64,000 nucleotides of DNA from Paratissierella segnis (GCF_014385195.1 NZ_JACRTG010000005.1:1-64000); one strand, 5' to 3'; counted from the first letter of the stretch, positions 1 to 8,498 are shown. Made by a program: numbers and translations. The notes: generated by a model from the sequence alone, not told the origin.

Positions 1-353
1 TCTTTTGTGTCAATATAGATTTCCTTGCCATTTACCAATGCTTTTGCTTCGTTTATTGTTATTTCAATATTGGTATCATCTTTATTTATAGTTACTTTCT
101 TAGCTTCGTTATCCCAATTAACACCAAAGCCTAAGTTCTCTGATATTATTCTGATTGGAACAAAAGTCCTTTCAGTTGATAACAGCAATGGATAGCCAAG
201 ATTGTCATTAAAGTTTACTTTTTTGCCATCTATTGTAACAACAAAGCTTTGGTTAGGTATGATTTGAGTATTAGCATATGTGGTACAACTAGAAATAATG
301 ATTGTTATTAATATTAAAAAACTAATTATTAAATTTTTTGTAGATCTTCTCAT
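1..353 (-). CDS. Secreted stalk-domain (copper amine oxidase N-like) protein, partial
   Basis: Reading the minus strand from an ATG at 353 gives 117 codons that run off the left edge, so the C-terminus is missing. The start is supported by an AGGAGG box about 6 nt upstream. Residues 1-28 are a basic start followed by a hydrophobic stretch, i.e. a signal peptide; a Cys near residue 23 makes a lipoprotein signal possible, but an Ala-type cleavage site just after it is as likely. Residues about 35-110 hold the pattern of the copper-amine-oxidase N-terminal or stalk domain (ERTFVPIRIISENLGF, then a Trp, then KKVTI). In clostridia this domain is found in many cell-surface proteins and usually has no enzyme activity. 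The function is unknown because the rest of the protein lies outside the window. Confidence 0.75.
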   Translation of the reverse strand, partial: MRRSTKNLIISFLILITIIISSCTTYANTQIIPNQSFVVTIDGKKVNFNDNLGYPLLLSTERTFVPIRIISENLGFGVNWDNEAKKVTINKDDTNIEITINEAKALVNGKEIYIDTK

Positions 354-418
354 ATTTGCCTCCTGAACAAACTGTAATTTAATACCAGTATATCATATTT
401 TACAAGATGTAAATATAT

Positions 419-1204
419 ATGTATATACCACCCATATACTTCACTATATGCGCTATAAGCATATTTAATGGATTGCTTATAGCATATCTTTGTTGTACAA
501 TGTTATTTAATAAAAGGATTTATTGGTGGTGGAGACTGTTGTTCAAAAGGGCTTATTTATTGAGATTATTTCCGATATCTTTTTTGTGGCTGGGGGCAGG
601 ATTATTTTCGGGAACCCTATCGTTATATTTGTATAGAACATATGAGAAAAGTGCATTTATGAATGCATATCTAGCTATTCAGGTTTTACTGTGGCTATTA
701 TTAGGATATTTTTTTAAGAAGGTATATATATCTGCGTACCAAGATGAATTGACTAATTTATGGAATCGAAAATATTTGTACATTAGGCTTAAAGGTGAAA
801 TAAAAAGACTAAGACATAATACCATCCTATCGCTTGCAATAGTGGATATAGATGATTTTAAGAGCGTAAATGATACTTTTGGGCATCTATTTGGGGACAA
901 GGTATTAAAAGAGATAGCTGACATATTAAAAAATAATCTCCGGAAAGATGACATTATTGCCAGATGGGGTGGGGAAGAATTTATCATAGTACTGCCAAAT
1001 ACTGAAGTAAAATCAGCAAAAGTAGTTTTTAATAGGATAAGAGAAAAGATAGAAAAATATGATTTTGGGTGCAAAATTACTGTATCCGGAGGTATTGCCT
1101 TTGTTAATGAATATATAGAACCGGAGAAACTCATAGAGATGGCTGACAAGGCACTTTATAAGGCAAAGAAGAGAAAAAACCGAATAGCTGTATATGCAAA
1201 ATAG
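419..1204 (+). CDS. Membrane-bound diguanylate cyclase (GGDEF domain)
   Basis: A 261-residue protein with about three hydrophobic segments (residues 5-30, 45-72, 80-100) followed by one GGDEF domain (about 105-260). The catalytic signature is GGEEF at 184-188, an active variant in the family, and an RxxD inhibitory site (R175 to D178) lies exactly five residues upstream. This predicts synthesis of cyclic di-GMP from two GTP with product feedback inhibition. No separate sensory domain is present; the membrane segments are the only candidate sensor. The start is uncertain: the ATG at 419 has no visible ribosome binding site, and an ATG at 500 is the next in-frame choice. It stands alone, divergent from the stalk-domain gene on its left. 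Confidence 0.85.
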   Translation: MYIPPIYFTICAISIFNGLLIAYLCCTMLFNKRIYWWWRLLFKRAYLLRLFPISFLWLGAGLFSGTLSLYLYRTYEKSAFMNAYLAIQVLLWLLLGYFFKKVYISAYQDELTNLWNRKYLYIRLKGEIKRLRHNTILSLAIVDIDDFKSVNDTFGHLFGDKVLKEIADILKNNLRKDDIIARWGGEEFIIVLPNTEVKSAKVVFNRIREKIEKYDFGCKITVSGGIAFVNEYIEPEKLIEMADKALYKAKKRKNRIAVYAK

Positions 1205-1292
1205 ATCAAAGATTCCTTGGAAGAAATTTTATAACTTCATTTTTTCATAAGACTATAGGCATCATCATATCCTTTATTATGGAAGTGATGAT

Positions 1293-1631
1293 ATGCCTAT
1301 TTTTTTTGTAAGTTTAATACAAAACTTTTTTATTGCTTTTGGTGTAGTTATCGGAGGAAGTATTTTTGCGGGGATAGGAGCGATTATAACCGATACACCA
1401 CCCCTTAGAACCATGATTGATATAGCCGGTTCAATCAAAATATGGGCAATGGCAATTGCATTGGGCGGTACTTTTTCCTCTTTTGCCATAATAGACAAGG
1501 GGTTATTTGAAGGCGAGATTAAATCCATTATAAAACAGATAATATACATAGTTGTAGCACTTCTAGGAGCAAATGCAGGTTATAGTGTAATGAAACTTAT
1601 ACAAAGGTGTAGTGAAATATGGGGAAAATAA
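1293..1631 (+). CDS. ytrH: Sporulation membrane protein YtrH
   Basis: A 112-residue, very hydrophobic protein with three membrane segments (about 5-33, 50-68, 80-105) and the Gly-rich first helix (GVVIGGSIFAGIGAII) and TPPLRTMIDIAGSIKIWA loop typical of the YtrH sporulation family. In Bacillus the family member is made in sporulating cells; its biochemical role is not established. A GGAAGTG ribosome binding site precedes the ATG at 1293. The gene overlaps the next one by 13 nt, so the two are co-translated, as with ytrH and ytrI elsewhere. It supports the view that the organism forms endospores. Confidence 0.8.
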   Translation: MPIFFVSLIQNFFIAFGVVIGGSIFAGIGAIITDTPPLRTMIDIAGSIKIWAMAIALGGTFSSFAIIDKGLFEGEIKSIIKQIIYIVVALLGANAGYSVMKLIQRCSEIWGK

Positions 1632-2095
1632 AAAGTAAAAGCTATGGATTCTGTATATGTTTTATAACCGGACTGTTGGTAGGAACATTGATTGGAACAG
1701 CTATTATTACCGTTTTAATAAGCTATAGAATGGATGAACAGTATAAAAAAATAATTTCTTTAGAAAATACTATTCAAGATAGGGATGCAAAACTGGAAAA
1801 ACTAGAAAACTCAATCAATTCCTATGCTGTTGTACTTAAAAATGTTGAAATCTATATTTTAGATAATGAAGAGATTGATGAGCTGGATAAAATAGATATT
1901 GAAAAAGCAATAAAGGAAAAGTACGCTACATTATTAGGTAAAGAAGTAAAAACTATGGATCCGGATATATTGGTAGAAGTAGTTGATAAAAGAATCTTAA
2001 AAATTGATAAAAAGGAATATAGAGTAAATATTAGGAAGCTGATATTGACAGAAAGCTTAAAGATTTATGTGGATGTTCGTGTTGTTAATAGTTAA
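1619..2095 (+). CDS. YtrI-like sporulation membrane protein
   Basis: A 158-residue protein with one N-terminal membrane segment (about residues 9-35) followed by a short coiled-coil stretch (about 40-70, rich in Glu, Lys and Leu) and a mixed alpha/beta C-terminus. It begins inside the end of ytrH, and that overlap and its architecture match the YtrI partner found next to YtrH in spore formers. Sequence similarity to YtrI proper is weak to my eye, so the call rests largely on position. It is likely anchored in the forespore or mother-cell membrane with the C-terminal part outside; the function is unknown. Confidence 0.6.
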   Translation: MGKIKSKSYGFCICFITGLLVGTLIGTAIITVLISYRMDEQYKKIISLENTIQDRDAKLEKLENSINSYAVVLKNVEIYILDNEEIDELDKIDIEKAIKEKYATLLGKEVKTMDPDILVEVVDKRILKIDKKEYRVNIRKLILTESLKIYVDVRVVNS

Positions 2096-2100
2096 AAGAT

Positions 2101-2303
2101 ATAATCTGCCCCTAAATCCATAAATGTCCTATAAGTGAATTGACACCGTAGGTGTTACCCGACCAACGTGGAGGGGTCTCTAATAAAGGCAAAATAATCA
2201 CTGCAGGAGTCATTCTGGAACGGAAGTGAAGAATCTATGTTAATGACCCTAAAGCTTGACTATTAACTGTTTTTCACTGTGAATTGCCGTGTGCCCGACA
2301 GTA
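2101..2303. repeat. Degenerate dispersed intergenic element, copy 1
   Basis: The 360-bp gap between the ytrI-like gene and the acetyltransferase gene has no coding frame. Two blocks in it recur in the gap at 16.5 kb: 2118-2142 matches 16550-16574 at 23 of 25 positions, and 2243-2260 matches 16580-16597 at 16 of 18. Here the blocks are about 100 bp apart, in the other copy only 5 bp. A stretch at about 2200-2236 also resembles a short dispersed sequence I recall from many bacterial genomes (TCATTCTG-N-CG-GAAG-GAAGAATCT type). It looks like remains of a non-coding dispersed repeat. Confidence 0.55.
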
Positions 2304-2341
2304 GAAATATCCAAGACAAGATTTTTGTCTTGTGATATTTC
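2304..2341. repeat. Long hairpin inside the repeat region
   Basis: Arms 2304-2319 and 2325-2341 pair over 16 bp with one bulged base and a 5-nt loop. No T-run follows, so it is not a standard terminator. It sits between the dispersed element and the 7-bp tandem repeat and is probably part of that composite element. Confidence 0.6.
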
Positions 2342-2354
2342 ACTGAGTGGGTAT

Positions 2355-2403
2355 GAATTGTGAATTGTGCATTGTGAACTGTGAATTGTGAATTGTGAAC
2401 TGT
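2355..2403. repeat. 7-bp tandem repeat (GAATTGT/GAACTGT), 7 units
   Basis: Seven consecutive heptamers, each GAATTGT, GAACTGT or a one-base variant. The same heptamer family is found at 16603-16637, 21404-21487 and 44193-44213, always intergenic or at a gene end. Confidence 0.85.
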
Positions 2404-2455
2404 AATGCTATACTAAAATAAATATTGTAAATTATTTTTAAATTGGAGGGTAAAT

Positions 2456-2896
2456 ATGTTTGAAATAAAAGAGATTACTCCTGAAATGACATATGATATA
2501 AGACATAGAATATTAAGACCTCATCAGACAATGAATTATTGCATATACGATACGGATAAGCAGGACGGATCATTCCATATCGGAGCATTTTATATGGACA
2601 AGCTAATAAGCATTGTATCTTTTTGCATAGAGGACAACCCTGATTTTTCAATTGAAAAACAATATCGCCTACGTGCAATGGCTACTCTCCCTGAATTTAG
2701 AAAAATGGGAGCAGGAAGAGAAATAGTAAATTATGGTGAAAACATAATAAAAGTCAAAGGTTATGATATTCTATGGTGTAAGGGCAGAACTACTGTACAA
2801 GGATATTATGAAAGATTAGGATTTTCGCCTTTTGGCGAAGTCTTTGATTATCCTCCTATAGGACCACATATTGTAATGTATAAAGACTTAAGATAG
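2456..2896 (+). CDS. GNAT-family N-acetyltransferase
   Basis: A 146-residue single-domain protein with the GNAT fold. The acetyl-CoA pyrophosphate loop is visible as R82-K-M-G85-A-G87 after the beta-4 strand RLRAMATL, and the C-terminal GYYERLGF motif (about 131-138) is the usual end of the fold. It should transfer an acetyl group from acetyl-CoA to an amine; the substrate cannot be told from the sequence. A GGAGGG ribosome binding site lies 7 nt before the ATG. It stands alone between two repeat-containing gaps, so there is no operon context. Confidence 0.85.
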   Translation: MFEIKEITPEMTYDIRHRILRPHQTMNYCIYDTDKQDGSFHIGAFYMDKLISIVSFCIEDNPDFSIEKQYRLRAMATLPEFRKMGAGREIVNYGENIIKVKGYDILWCKGRTTVQGYYERLGFSPFGEVFDYPPIGPHIVMYKDLR

Positions 2897-2916
2897 TGTT
2901 TTGATATTAAAGAAAT

Positions 2917-2963
2917 AGGCATCCTTTTGAGAATAGCTGTTGTCCAGCTAATTAAGGATACCT
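2917..2963. terminator. Hairpin after the acetyltransferase gene
   Basis: Outer arms AGGCATCCTT (2917-2926) and AAGGATACCT (2954-2963) pair with one mismatch and enclose a second small hairpin (AGCT arms). It lies 20 bp after the stop codon. There is no T-run, so termination is only possible. The rest of the gap to 3176 is AT-rich with nothing else I can name. Confidence 0.35.
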
Positions 2964-3176
2964 AAATATAAAATATAACGCTAGGCATTACCCTATTACG
3001 CTAAATTATAAGATAATTAGAATGATTGTATGAGTATAAATAATCGATCATTCCTATTTATTATCATTCTATACTATTTGGGACTATTATTCAAGTTATT
3101 CTGTAATATTTTATTGATAATGTTATAATAACAATCAAGAGTAGGAATAAATGATAATAGTTAGCGAGGTGTTTAG

Positions 3177-3938
3177 ATGTTTACTGAAGAGAGACTTGAA
3201 CAAATTTTGGATATACTTAATGAAAATGGTAGAGTCAAAGTTAAAGAACTTAGTGAGCTATTCAAGGTTTCGGAAAGCATGATACGAAAAGATTTGAAAA
3301 AGCTGGAGGTAAATGGGACTATTCAAAGGACATACGGCGGAGCAATTCTTAACAGAAGATTTTCTGAAATTGTCCCTATTGACAATAGAATAAAAGTAAA
3401 CACAGACACCAAGGAGTTAATAGCTAAAAAAGCCTTCACTCTTATAGCAGATGGAGATGTAGTTTTTTTAGAATCCTCAAGCATTAACTTTTTTCTGTCT
3501 AAATTGATAGCAAACAGCAATAAAAGGATTACGCTAATAACCAATATGTCAATAATACCTTCACTATTTAACGATAATACAACTGTAAAATTGATATGCT
3601 TAGGCGGGATATATGATAAAAGGTCCGGCGGTGTTCTGGGCTCGGAGGTCAATAGAAGCATATCCAAATATAATTTTAATAAAGGCTTTGTAGGAAGTTC
3701 AGGAGTCAATTTAATTACAAACAGCGTATATAGTGGAACGTTAGAAGATGGGAACGTTAAGGAACTTGTAATTTCCAATAGCAAAGAAGCATATTTGCTT
3801 GTGGAGAAGGAAAAGTTTAATCTGGACAGCACTTATAGATTTGCGGCCTTAGAGGAATTTAGCGCTATAATTACTGATTCGGACATTACAGACGAGATCA
3901 GATATAAGCTAAAAAAATTATCTGTGAAGTTAATATAG
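3177..3938 (+). CDS. DeoR-family transcriptional regulator
   Basis: A 253-residue protein with the DeoR layout: an N-terminal winged helix-turn-helix (residues 1-57, with the conserved IRKDLKKLE recognition region and the RTYGGA turn) and a sugar-phosphate-isomerase-like sensor domain (about 75-230). Such regulators normally repress sugar or nucleoside catabolic genes and are released by a phosphorylated sugar. There is no sugar gene next to it, so the target is unknown. In the sensor part the sequences FLESSSINFF and GSSGVNL stand where many family members have D-G-T-T and G-x-x-G. A GAGGTG ribosome binding site precedes the ATG, and a strong terminator follows, making it a single-gene unit. 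Confidence 0.85.
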   Translation: MFTEERLEQILDILNENGRVKVKELSELFKVSESMIRKDLKKLEVNGTIQRTYGGAILNRRFSEIVPIDNRIKVNTDTKELIAKKAFTLIADGDVVFLESSSINFFLSKLIANSNKRITLITNMSIIPSLFNDNTTVKLICLGGIYDKRSGGVLGSEVNRSISKYNFNKGFVGSSGVNLITNSVYSGTLEDGNVKELVISNSKEAYLLVEKEKFNLDSTYRFAALEEFSAIITDSDITDEIRYKLKKLSVKLI

Positions 3939-3980
3939 TTATTATTTAAAAGGAATTATTTGATAAGATAATAGGTGAAG

Positions 3981-4010
3981 AGATGAATTTTTCTTCATCT
4001 ATTTTTTTAA
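3981..4010 (+). terminator. Rho-independent terminator of the DeoR gene
   Basis: Arms AGATGAA (3981-3987) and TTCATCT (3994-4000) with a 6-nt loop, followed by ATTTTTTT. Confidence 0.85.
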
Positions 4011-4013
4011 AAC

Positions 4014-4041
4014 TTGAAATATGTCACAAAATCATTATATA
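4014..4041 (+). promoter_or_regulatory. Probable sigma-A promoter of the ECF sigma operon
   Basis: TTGAAA at 4014-4019, a 16-bp spacer, and TATATA at 4036-4041, placed about 50 bp before the sigma factor start and just after the upstream terminator. No ECF-type promoter was evident. Confidence 0.5.
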
Positions 4042-4091
4042 GATGGTTATAAAGGTACAGTCGACTGATGAGAAACGAAAGAGGTGAGGCC

Positions 4092-4622
4092 ATGGAGGAT
4101 CTTGGCAAAGAATTTGTGACTGGTGGCGAGGATACATTGGAAGAAGTAATCAATTTCTATAGTGAAAAACTTCTTCGCTATGCAACTGCAATATTATGCG
4201 ATTATCAGGAAGCAGAAGACATAGTACAGGAAAGTTTTATTGCAGCATATCAAAATCGAGATAAATTTGATGGAAATAATCTTTCGGCGTGGCTATATAA
4301 GATCACATATAATCGAAGTTTAAACCAGCTAAAAAAGCGGAAGATATTCTATTTTAGTGAAATAAGAGGAGAGGCAGTTTTGCCGGAGAGGGATGAAGGC
4401 TTGAGTGATGAAACTCTTCATGCTTTACGAAAGCTCAAACCAAAGGAGAGGGCATTATTGTATAATCGAATAATGGATGAAAGAAGTTATGAGGAAATAT
4501 CTCTTATAACCGGTATTACGCCTTCTACTTTACGTAAACAATATCAGCGAGCTAAAAATAAATTAGCCAAGTATATAAATTCTGAAAATGGGAGAAAGGA
4601 GTCTAAGTATGAGCAAATTTGA
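4092..4622 (+). CDS. ECF-type RNA polymerase sigma factor
   Basis: A 176-residue sigma-70 family protein of the extracytoplasmic-function type with only regions 2 and 4. Region 2 (about residues 15-80) contains AEDIVQESFIAAYQN, the usual core-binding and -10 recognition helix; region 4 (about 112-165) contains SYEEISLITGITPSTLRKQ, the -35 helix-turn-helix. I place the start at the ATG at 4092 because AGAGGTGAGG lies just before it; an in-frame ATG at 4068 has a poorer site. The next gene overlaps by 14 nt and encodes a membrane protein of the kind that pairs with such sigma factors, so a sigma/anti-sigma unit is likely. Confidence 0.85.
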   Translation: MEDLGKEFVTGGEDTLEEVINFYSEKLLRYATAILCDYQEAEDIVQESFIAAYQNRDKFDGNNLSAWLYKITYNRSLNQLKKRKIFYFSEIRGEAVLPERDEGLSDETLHALRKLKPKERALLYNRIMDERSYEEISLITGITPSTLRKQYQRAKNKLAKYINSENGRKESKYEQI

Positions 4623-6036
4623 TATTGATGAACAAAATATATATGATATGTTTTCCCAAATCGCTGTTGATTCAAGTAAAATTGCAGATGGAGTTAAGAT
4701 TAAATTGCACGAAGAGAACGTTAAAATACCCATTAAGAACCATAGACGCTGGTCAAAGTCAGCGGTTGCAGCTATAGTGATGTCAGTTGTGCTGGTTGCT
4801 ACAGCAACAGCTACGGCTTTGGGAGGCTTTGATTGGTTTATAGAGAGATTTAATCCCGACTTTGGTAAGATTGTAGAGCCGGTTGAAAACTATAGCGAAG
4901 ATCAAGGAATCCGAATGGAAGTAATCGGCGCACAAAAATACGGGAATAAGGCAATTGTTTATTTATCACTTCAAGATATGACAGGTCAAAATCGGATAAC
5001 GGAACAGACTGATTTTAGAGATGGGTTCAGTGTAAAAATGAATCCACGGGAAATAGGAGAGGACGGAGAAACCTTATCGAGCATGTCATGGAGAGAAAAG
5101 ATGATTTATTTTGATAAGGATACAAATAAAGTTTATTATGAATTTAATATAACGGCTGATGCAGATTCACCCATGTCTAATCCACTAGAACTTGGTAGTT
5201 TTCTAATTTATTTAGGTAAAAAATCATATGAAGAACCTATTGATATATCTCTTGCAGAAATCAAAGAAGGTGAAACTACTCCTATCATAGAAGATAATAT
5301 TTGGGGGGGAGTTGGTATAAGATTTGATGATTATAGTTCATTTACAGAAGTGCTTACACCGGGATACTATACTGATATGCCTCACGGTGAAAAAGAACAA
5401 TGGGTTTCAAATGTTGGAATTATAGACGGAAAACTACATGTTCAAATAGGAAGATTTTCCGGAGGAGAGTTTGGTCCAAATGATGCGAATCTTGCTCTTG
5501 CAGATTCAAAAGGGAATATAATTTCTCCTGATTATGAATTGATGCTATATGGGGATAAAGACAATCATCTGTTAGGCGTTAAAGAGGATGATGCTTATAA
5601 TACGGAATACAAATACAATGAATATGTATTTTCTGTAAGTAAAGAAAATCTAAATAAATATACTCTTTATTATTCAGGTTCAGTTTATACAGGAGTTGAA
5701 GGAAGATGGAGGGTTGCGGCAAATTTAAGCGATTCAAACAAAGACATTCGCACTTGGACAAATGACATTCCGGTTGAAGGACATATCTTTGAATATATAA
5801 CATTGAGTCCTTTAGGATTGCAAGTGAGAGGTACCTATGAGGGAGAGAACTGCATGGCAAGCAGTATGAAAGTTGAAATTGAAACTGCAGATGGTATTAT
5901 TCCGTTGGAAGGCGGAGGTGGAAGTGAGGACCCTGAAAAGCATACCTTCAATTCTAATTGGAATGTTAAAGAGCCGCTTGATGTCACAAAGGTTTCAGCT
6001 ATAATTATAGAGGGCACTCGAATTTCCATTAAATAA
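4609..6036 (+). CDS. DUF4179-type membrane protein, probable anti-sigma partner
   Basis: A 475-residue protein with a short cytoplasmic N-terminus (about residues 1-50), one membrane segment (about 54-74, AVAAIVMSVVLVATATATAL) and a large outside domain. The layout and the motif after the membrane (GGFDWFIERFNPDFGKIV) match the DUF4179 family usually encoded after an ECF sigma factor, where the N-terminal part binds the sigma factor. The start at 4609 is supported by GAAAGGAG 8 nt upstream; a frame from 4588 is open but would put that site inside the gene. The outside domain has no motif I recognise and may sense an envelope stress or compound. Confidence 0.7.
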   Translation: MSKFDIDEQNIYDMFSQIAVDSSKIADGVKIKLHEENVKIPIKNHRRWSKSAVAAIVMSVVLVATATATALGGFDWFIERFNPDFGKIVEPVENYSEDQGIRMEVIGAQKYGNKAIVYLSLQDMTGQNRITEQTDFRDGFSVKMNPREIGEDGETLSSMSWREKMIYFDKDTNKVYYEFNITADADSPMSNPLELGSFLIYLGKKSYEEPIDISLAEIKEGETTPIIEDNIWGGVGIRFDDYSSFTEVLTPGYYTDMPHGEKEQWVSNVGIIDGKLHVQIGRFSGGEFGPNDANLALADSKGNIISPDYELMLYGDKDNHLLGVKEDDAYNTEYKYNEYVFSVSKENLNKYTLYYSGSVYTGVEGRWRVAANLSDSNKDIRTWTNDIPVEGHIFEYITLSPLGLQVRGTYEGENCMASSMKVEIETADGIIPLEGGGGSEDPEKHTFNSNWNVKEPLDVTKVSAIIIEGTRISIK

Positions 6037-6078
6037 TCAGATAAGATTGTCTATTAAGAAGAAGGTCTAGGTCTTGAA

Positions 6079-6510
6079 TTAGTAACCAATTAAATTTATC
6101 AAGCTTTTTCTGAAATCCTCATTAGCTTGAGGATTTCTTTTTTTGAATTTTGTATAGATACTTTTTTCTCGCCTCATCTTTTGATTTATATAACGTCTAT
6201 TCAGCATTCCGTCTATGTTGTCGGAATTGATAATCAATCCATTTTGATTGATACATTTAGCACCCCTTGCAAGGCACATTGCAGCAAGTCCATGATCTTG
6301 GGAGATGACTATATCACCCTTTTTTATTCTATTAACAATATAATAATCTGCACTGTCCTGTGATATATCTACAGTAACTATCTCCGCATATCCGTCATCA
6401 ATTTCTACTGCAAAGTTTTTGACAACGACAATATGGATATTATATTTTTTAGCTACTTCAATAGCTATATCGACAACGGGACATCCATCTGCATCTACAA
6501 ATATTTCCAT
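6079..6510 (-). CDS. UPF0178/DUF188 family protein (YaiI/YqxD type)
   Basis: A 143-residue cytoplasmic protein that begins with the family signature VDADGCPV (residues 5-12) and also carries the conserved ISQDHGLA motif and the arginine/lysine-rich tail. The family has a PIN-like fold and is often predicted to be a nuclease, but no activity is established. AGGTGA lies 6 nt before the ATG on the minus strand. It converges with the DUF4179 gene across a 42-bp gap. Confidence 0.85.
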   Translation of the reverse strand: MEIFVDADGCPVVDIAIEVAKKYNIHIVVVKNFAVEIDDGYAEIVTVDISQDSADYYIVNRIKKGDIVISQDHGLAAMCLARGAKCINQNGLIINSDNIDGMLNRRYINQKMRREKSIYTKFKKRNPQANEDFRKSLINLIGY

Positions 6511-6690
6511 TTAAGTCACCTGATTTTAAAATATTAGCATTAACTAACAATTATTATCATATCATAATTTATTGATATAATATACTATACTAGTCTATTT
6601 ACAGTGGGGAATGTAATTTTTATTATTTTACGATGCTGTCAACCTATGGTAGAATAATAGCATATTGAAAAGATAAATAGGGGGTAAATA

Positions 6691-7572
6691 ATGGCAAAGA
6701 AGAAAAGGACATCCAATGGTTTATCATATTTAATAATAATCGCATTTATATTAGGAGGATATTTGTTTATAACTCTTCCTTCAAAAGGTCAGCATCAAGA
6801 GCCGATAAGCGATTCAGTCAAAAGTGAATTAACAGTAGAATTTATCGATGTAGGTCAAGGCGATAGTATTTTAATTATGACTCCAAATAAAAAGACCATA
6901 TTAATCGATGCAGGAGAATCAGGGAATTATGAAAAGATAAAAGACACATTATATAAGTATAATATAAATAAAATAGATGCAGTCATAGCAACTCATCCTC
7001 ATGCCGATCATATAGGCGGAATGGAACAGATAATAAGAAATTTTGAAATAGGGAAAATATATATGCCGGATAAGATACATACATCAAAGACCTTTGAAAA
7101 CCTATTGTTAGCAATAGAGGAGAAAGGATTAGAAATTGACATAGCGGAAGCCGGAGTAAAAATGGATTTGGATGAGGCTCTCAATTTAACTTTTGTTTCT
7201 CCCAATGGAGATTTTGCTGATTTAAATAATACTTCAGCTGTTTTAAGATTGATATATAAAGATACATCCTTTTTGTTTACTGGAGATATGGAAGCAAAAG
7301 CCGAAAAATTAATAGATGCCAATATAGATGTGGATGTTCTTAAAGTTGGGCATCACGGAAGCGATACATCCAGTTCTAAAGAGTTTTTAGATAAGGCTTC
7401 ACCACAGATTGCTGTTATCTCGGTCGGAAAAGATAACAAATACAATCACCCATCATCAGAGGTCATAAAGAGACTCAATAACATTGGGGCAAAGATATTA
7501 AGAACTGATGAGAGTGGAAATATTACCATAACTTCCGATGGAGTAAATTTGGATATAAAAACTGAGAGGTAG
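6691..7572 (+). CDS. ComEC/Rec2-like metallo-beta-lactamase-fold hydrolase, membrane-anchored
   Basis: A 293-residue protein with one N-terminal membrane segment or signal anchor (about residues 10-28) and a metallo-beta-lactamase domain (about 45-285). The metal-binding motif is H102-P-H104-A-D106-H107, and later ligands are seen in FLFTGDME and LKVGHHGSD. The domain resembles the C-terminal part of the DNA-uptake protein ComEC but lacks its channel. Stand-alone forms are thought to be secreted nucleases or phosphodiesterases (inference from the family). A GGGGGT-type ribosome binding site precedes the ATG. The DUF3006 gene follows 8 bp later, a common pair in clostridia. Confidence 0.85.
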   Translation: MAKKKRTSNGLSYLIIIAFILGGYLFITLPSKGQHQEPISDSVKSELTVEFIDVGQGDSILIMTPNKKTILIDAGESGNYEKIKDTLYKYNINKIDAVIATHPHADHIGGMEQIIRNFEIGKIYMPDKIHTSKTFENLLLAIEEKGLEIDIAEAGVKMDLDEALNLTFVSPNGDFADLNNTSAVLRLIYKDTSFLFTGDMEAKAEKLIDANIDVDVLKVGHHGSDTSSSKEFLDKASPQIAVISVGKDNKYNHPSSEVIKRLNNIGAKILRTDESGNITITSDGVNLDIKTER

Positions 7573-7580
7573 ATGAAAAC

Positions 7581-7781
7581 ATGAAAGTTACAATTGATAG
7601 ACTTGAAGGCGATTTTGCCATAGTTGAATTAGAGGATGGAAGGTTTATTGAAGTATTGAAGGACCTATTTGAAGATGTGAGTGAAGGTGACATATATGAA
7701 ATTTGTAAGGATGAGGCCGCAAAAGAAGAAAGAACAGAGGAAATAATGAGCCTGTTTGAAAGGCTTAAAAGAAAAGAATAA
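7581..7781 (+). CDS. DUF3006 small protein
   Basis: A 66-residue acidic protein that starts with VTIDRLEGDFAIVELEDG, the beta-hairpin signature of DUF3006, and ends in a charged helix. Members are found next to metallo-beta-lactamase-fold hydrolases, as here, so it may be an accessory factor; its role is unknown. The gene starts 8 bp after the hydrolase gene and is followed at once by a strong terminator, so the two form a two-gene operon. Confidence 0.8.
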   Translation: MKVTIDRLEGDFAIVELEDGRFIEVLKDLFEDVSEGDIYEICKDEAAKEERTEEIMSLFERLKRKE

Positions 7782-7799
7782 ACCAGCATTTGCTGGTTT
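7780..7799. terminator. Bidirectional terminator between DUF3006 and ytaF
   Basis: Perfect 9-bp arms (7780-7788 and 7791-7799, AAACCAGCA/TGCTGGTTT) lie between two convergent genes. T-rich sequence follows on the minus strand and a shorter one on the plus strand, so it can serve both. Confidence 0.8.
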
Positions 7800-7808
7800 A
7801 TTGCTCAT

Positions 7809-8426
7809 TTATAGAATCTTTAAAAATGCCAATATTATTAAAATCACACCTGCTAACCATGATAGATTTAACTTGCTATTTTCAATAAGTTTTCTACCTA
7901 TTAATTGACCGCTCCATACAGAAAATATTCCAAACAAAAATGACAGACCCAAAATATATATGCCATTTACATTTGATAAGCTACTGCCAAATCCAATAGC
8001 CAATGAATCTATAGAAAGAGTAGTGGCAAGGGCTATAGCTTCTATTGAATCTAGCTTTTTTGATTTATTAAAATCTGCCTTGGTTTCATCAAGATATATA
8101 TCTACAATTATATATATATTAAATATTTTTAACTTGATTTTACTTTTAACAGATTTCTTTTCTATATGGGATTTAATTAAGCCTTCAAATAAATAATATA
8201 GTCCCATTAAAAATAGAAGAGCAAAACTGACTATTACAGCAATGTTTCCCGGTAAGATTTTTCTAATTTGAGAACCTAAGAGTAATGAGATTGATAAGAA
8301 AAATGTGCAGACAATGTTTATAATTATAATTGAAGAAAAGGGGATTTTGATTTTGTTTGTTCCATAGGCTATACTGGTTAAAAAAGAGTCCAAAGATAAA
8401 ATTAACACCAATAATATAGTTTCCAA
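7809..8426 (-). CDS. ytaF: Sporulation membrane protein YtaF (MntP-like)
   Basis: A 205-residue protein with about six membrane segments arranged as two repeats of the MntP manganese-exporter fold. Each repeat has the acidic membrane motif: LDSFLTSIAYG near the start (residue 11 on) and TLSIDSLAIGFG in the second half (about 136-147). The family is annotated as YtaF, expressed during sporulation in Bacillus; it may move a divalent metal, but this is not shown. Its orientation is convergent with the DUF3006 gene. Confidence 0.8.
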   Translation of the reverse strand: METILLVLILSLDSFLTSIAYGTNKIKIPFSSIIIINIVCTFFLSISLLLGSQIRKILPGNIAVIVSFALLFLMGLYYLFEGLIKSHIEKKSVKSKIKLKIFNIYIIVDIYLDETKADFNKSKKLDSIEAIALATTLSIDSLAIGFGSSLSNVNGIYILGLSFLFGIFSVWSGQLIGRKLIENSKLNLSWLAGVILIILAFLKIL

Positions 8427-8498
8427 GGGTGTGCTCCTTTCTAGTATGATATTAACTATATTATTTAAATGGATATATAAGTGTTACATAATATAAAA

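Noticed and set aside
679..1149. A 156-codon open frame on the minus strand inside the GGDEF gene.
   Set aside because: It is fully antisense to a clear GGDEF domain, has no ribosome binding site and a composition expected from the opposite strand.
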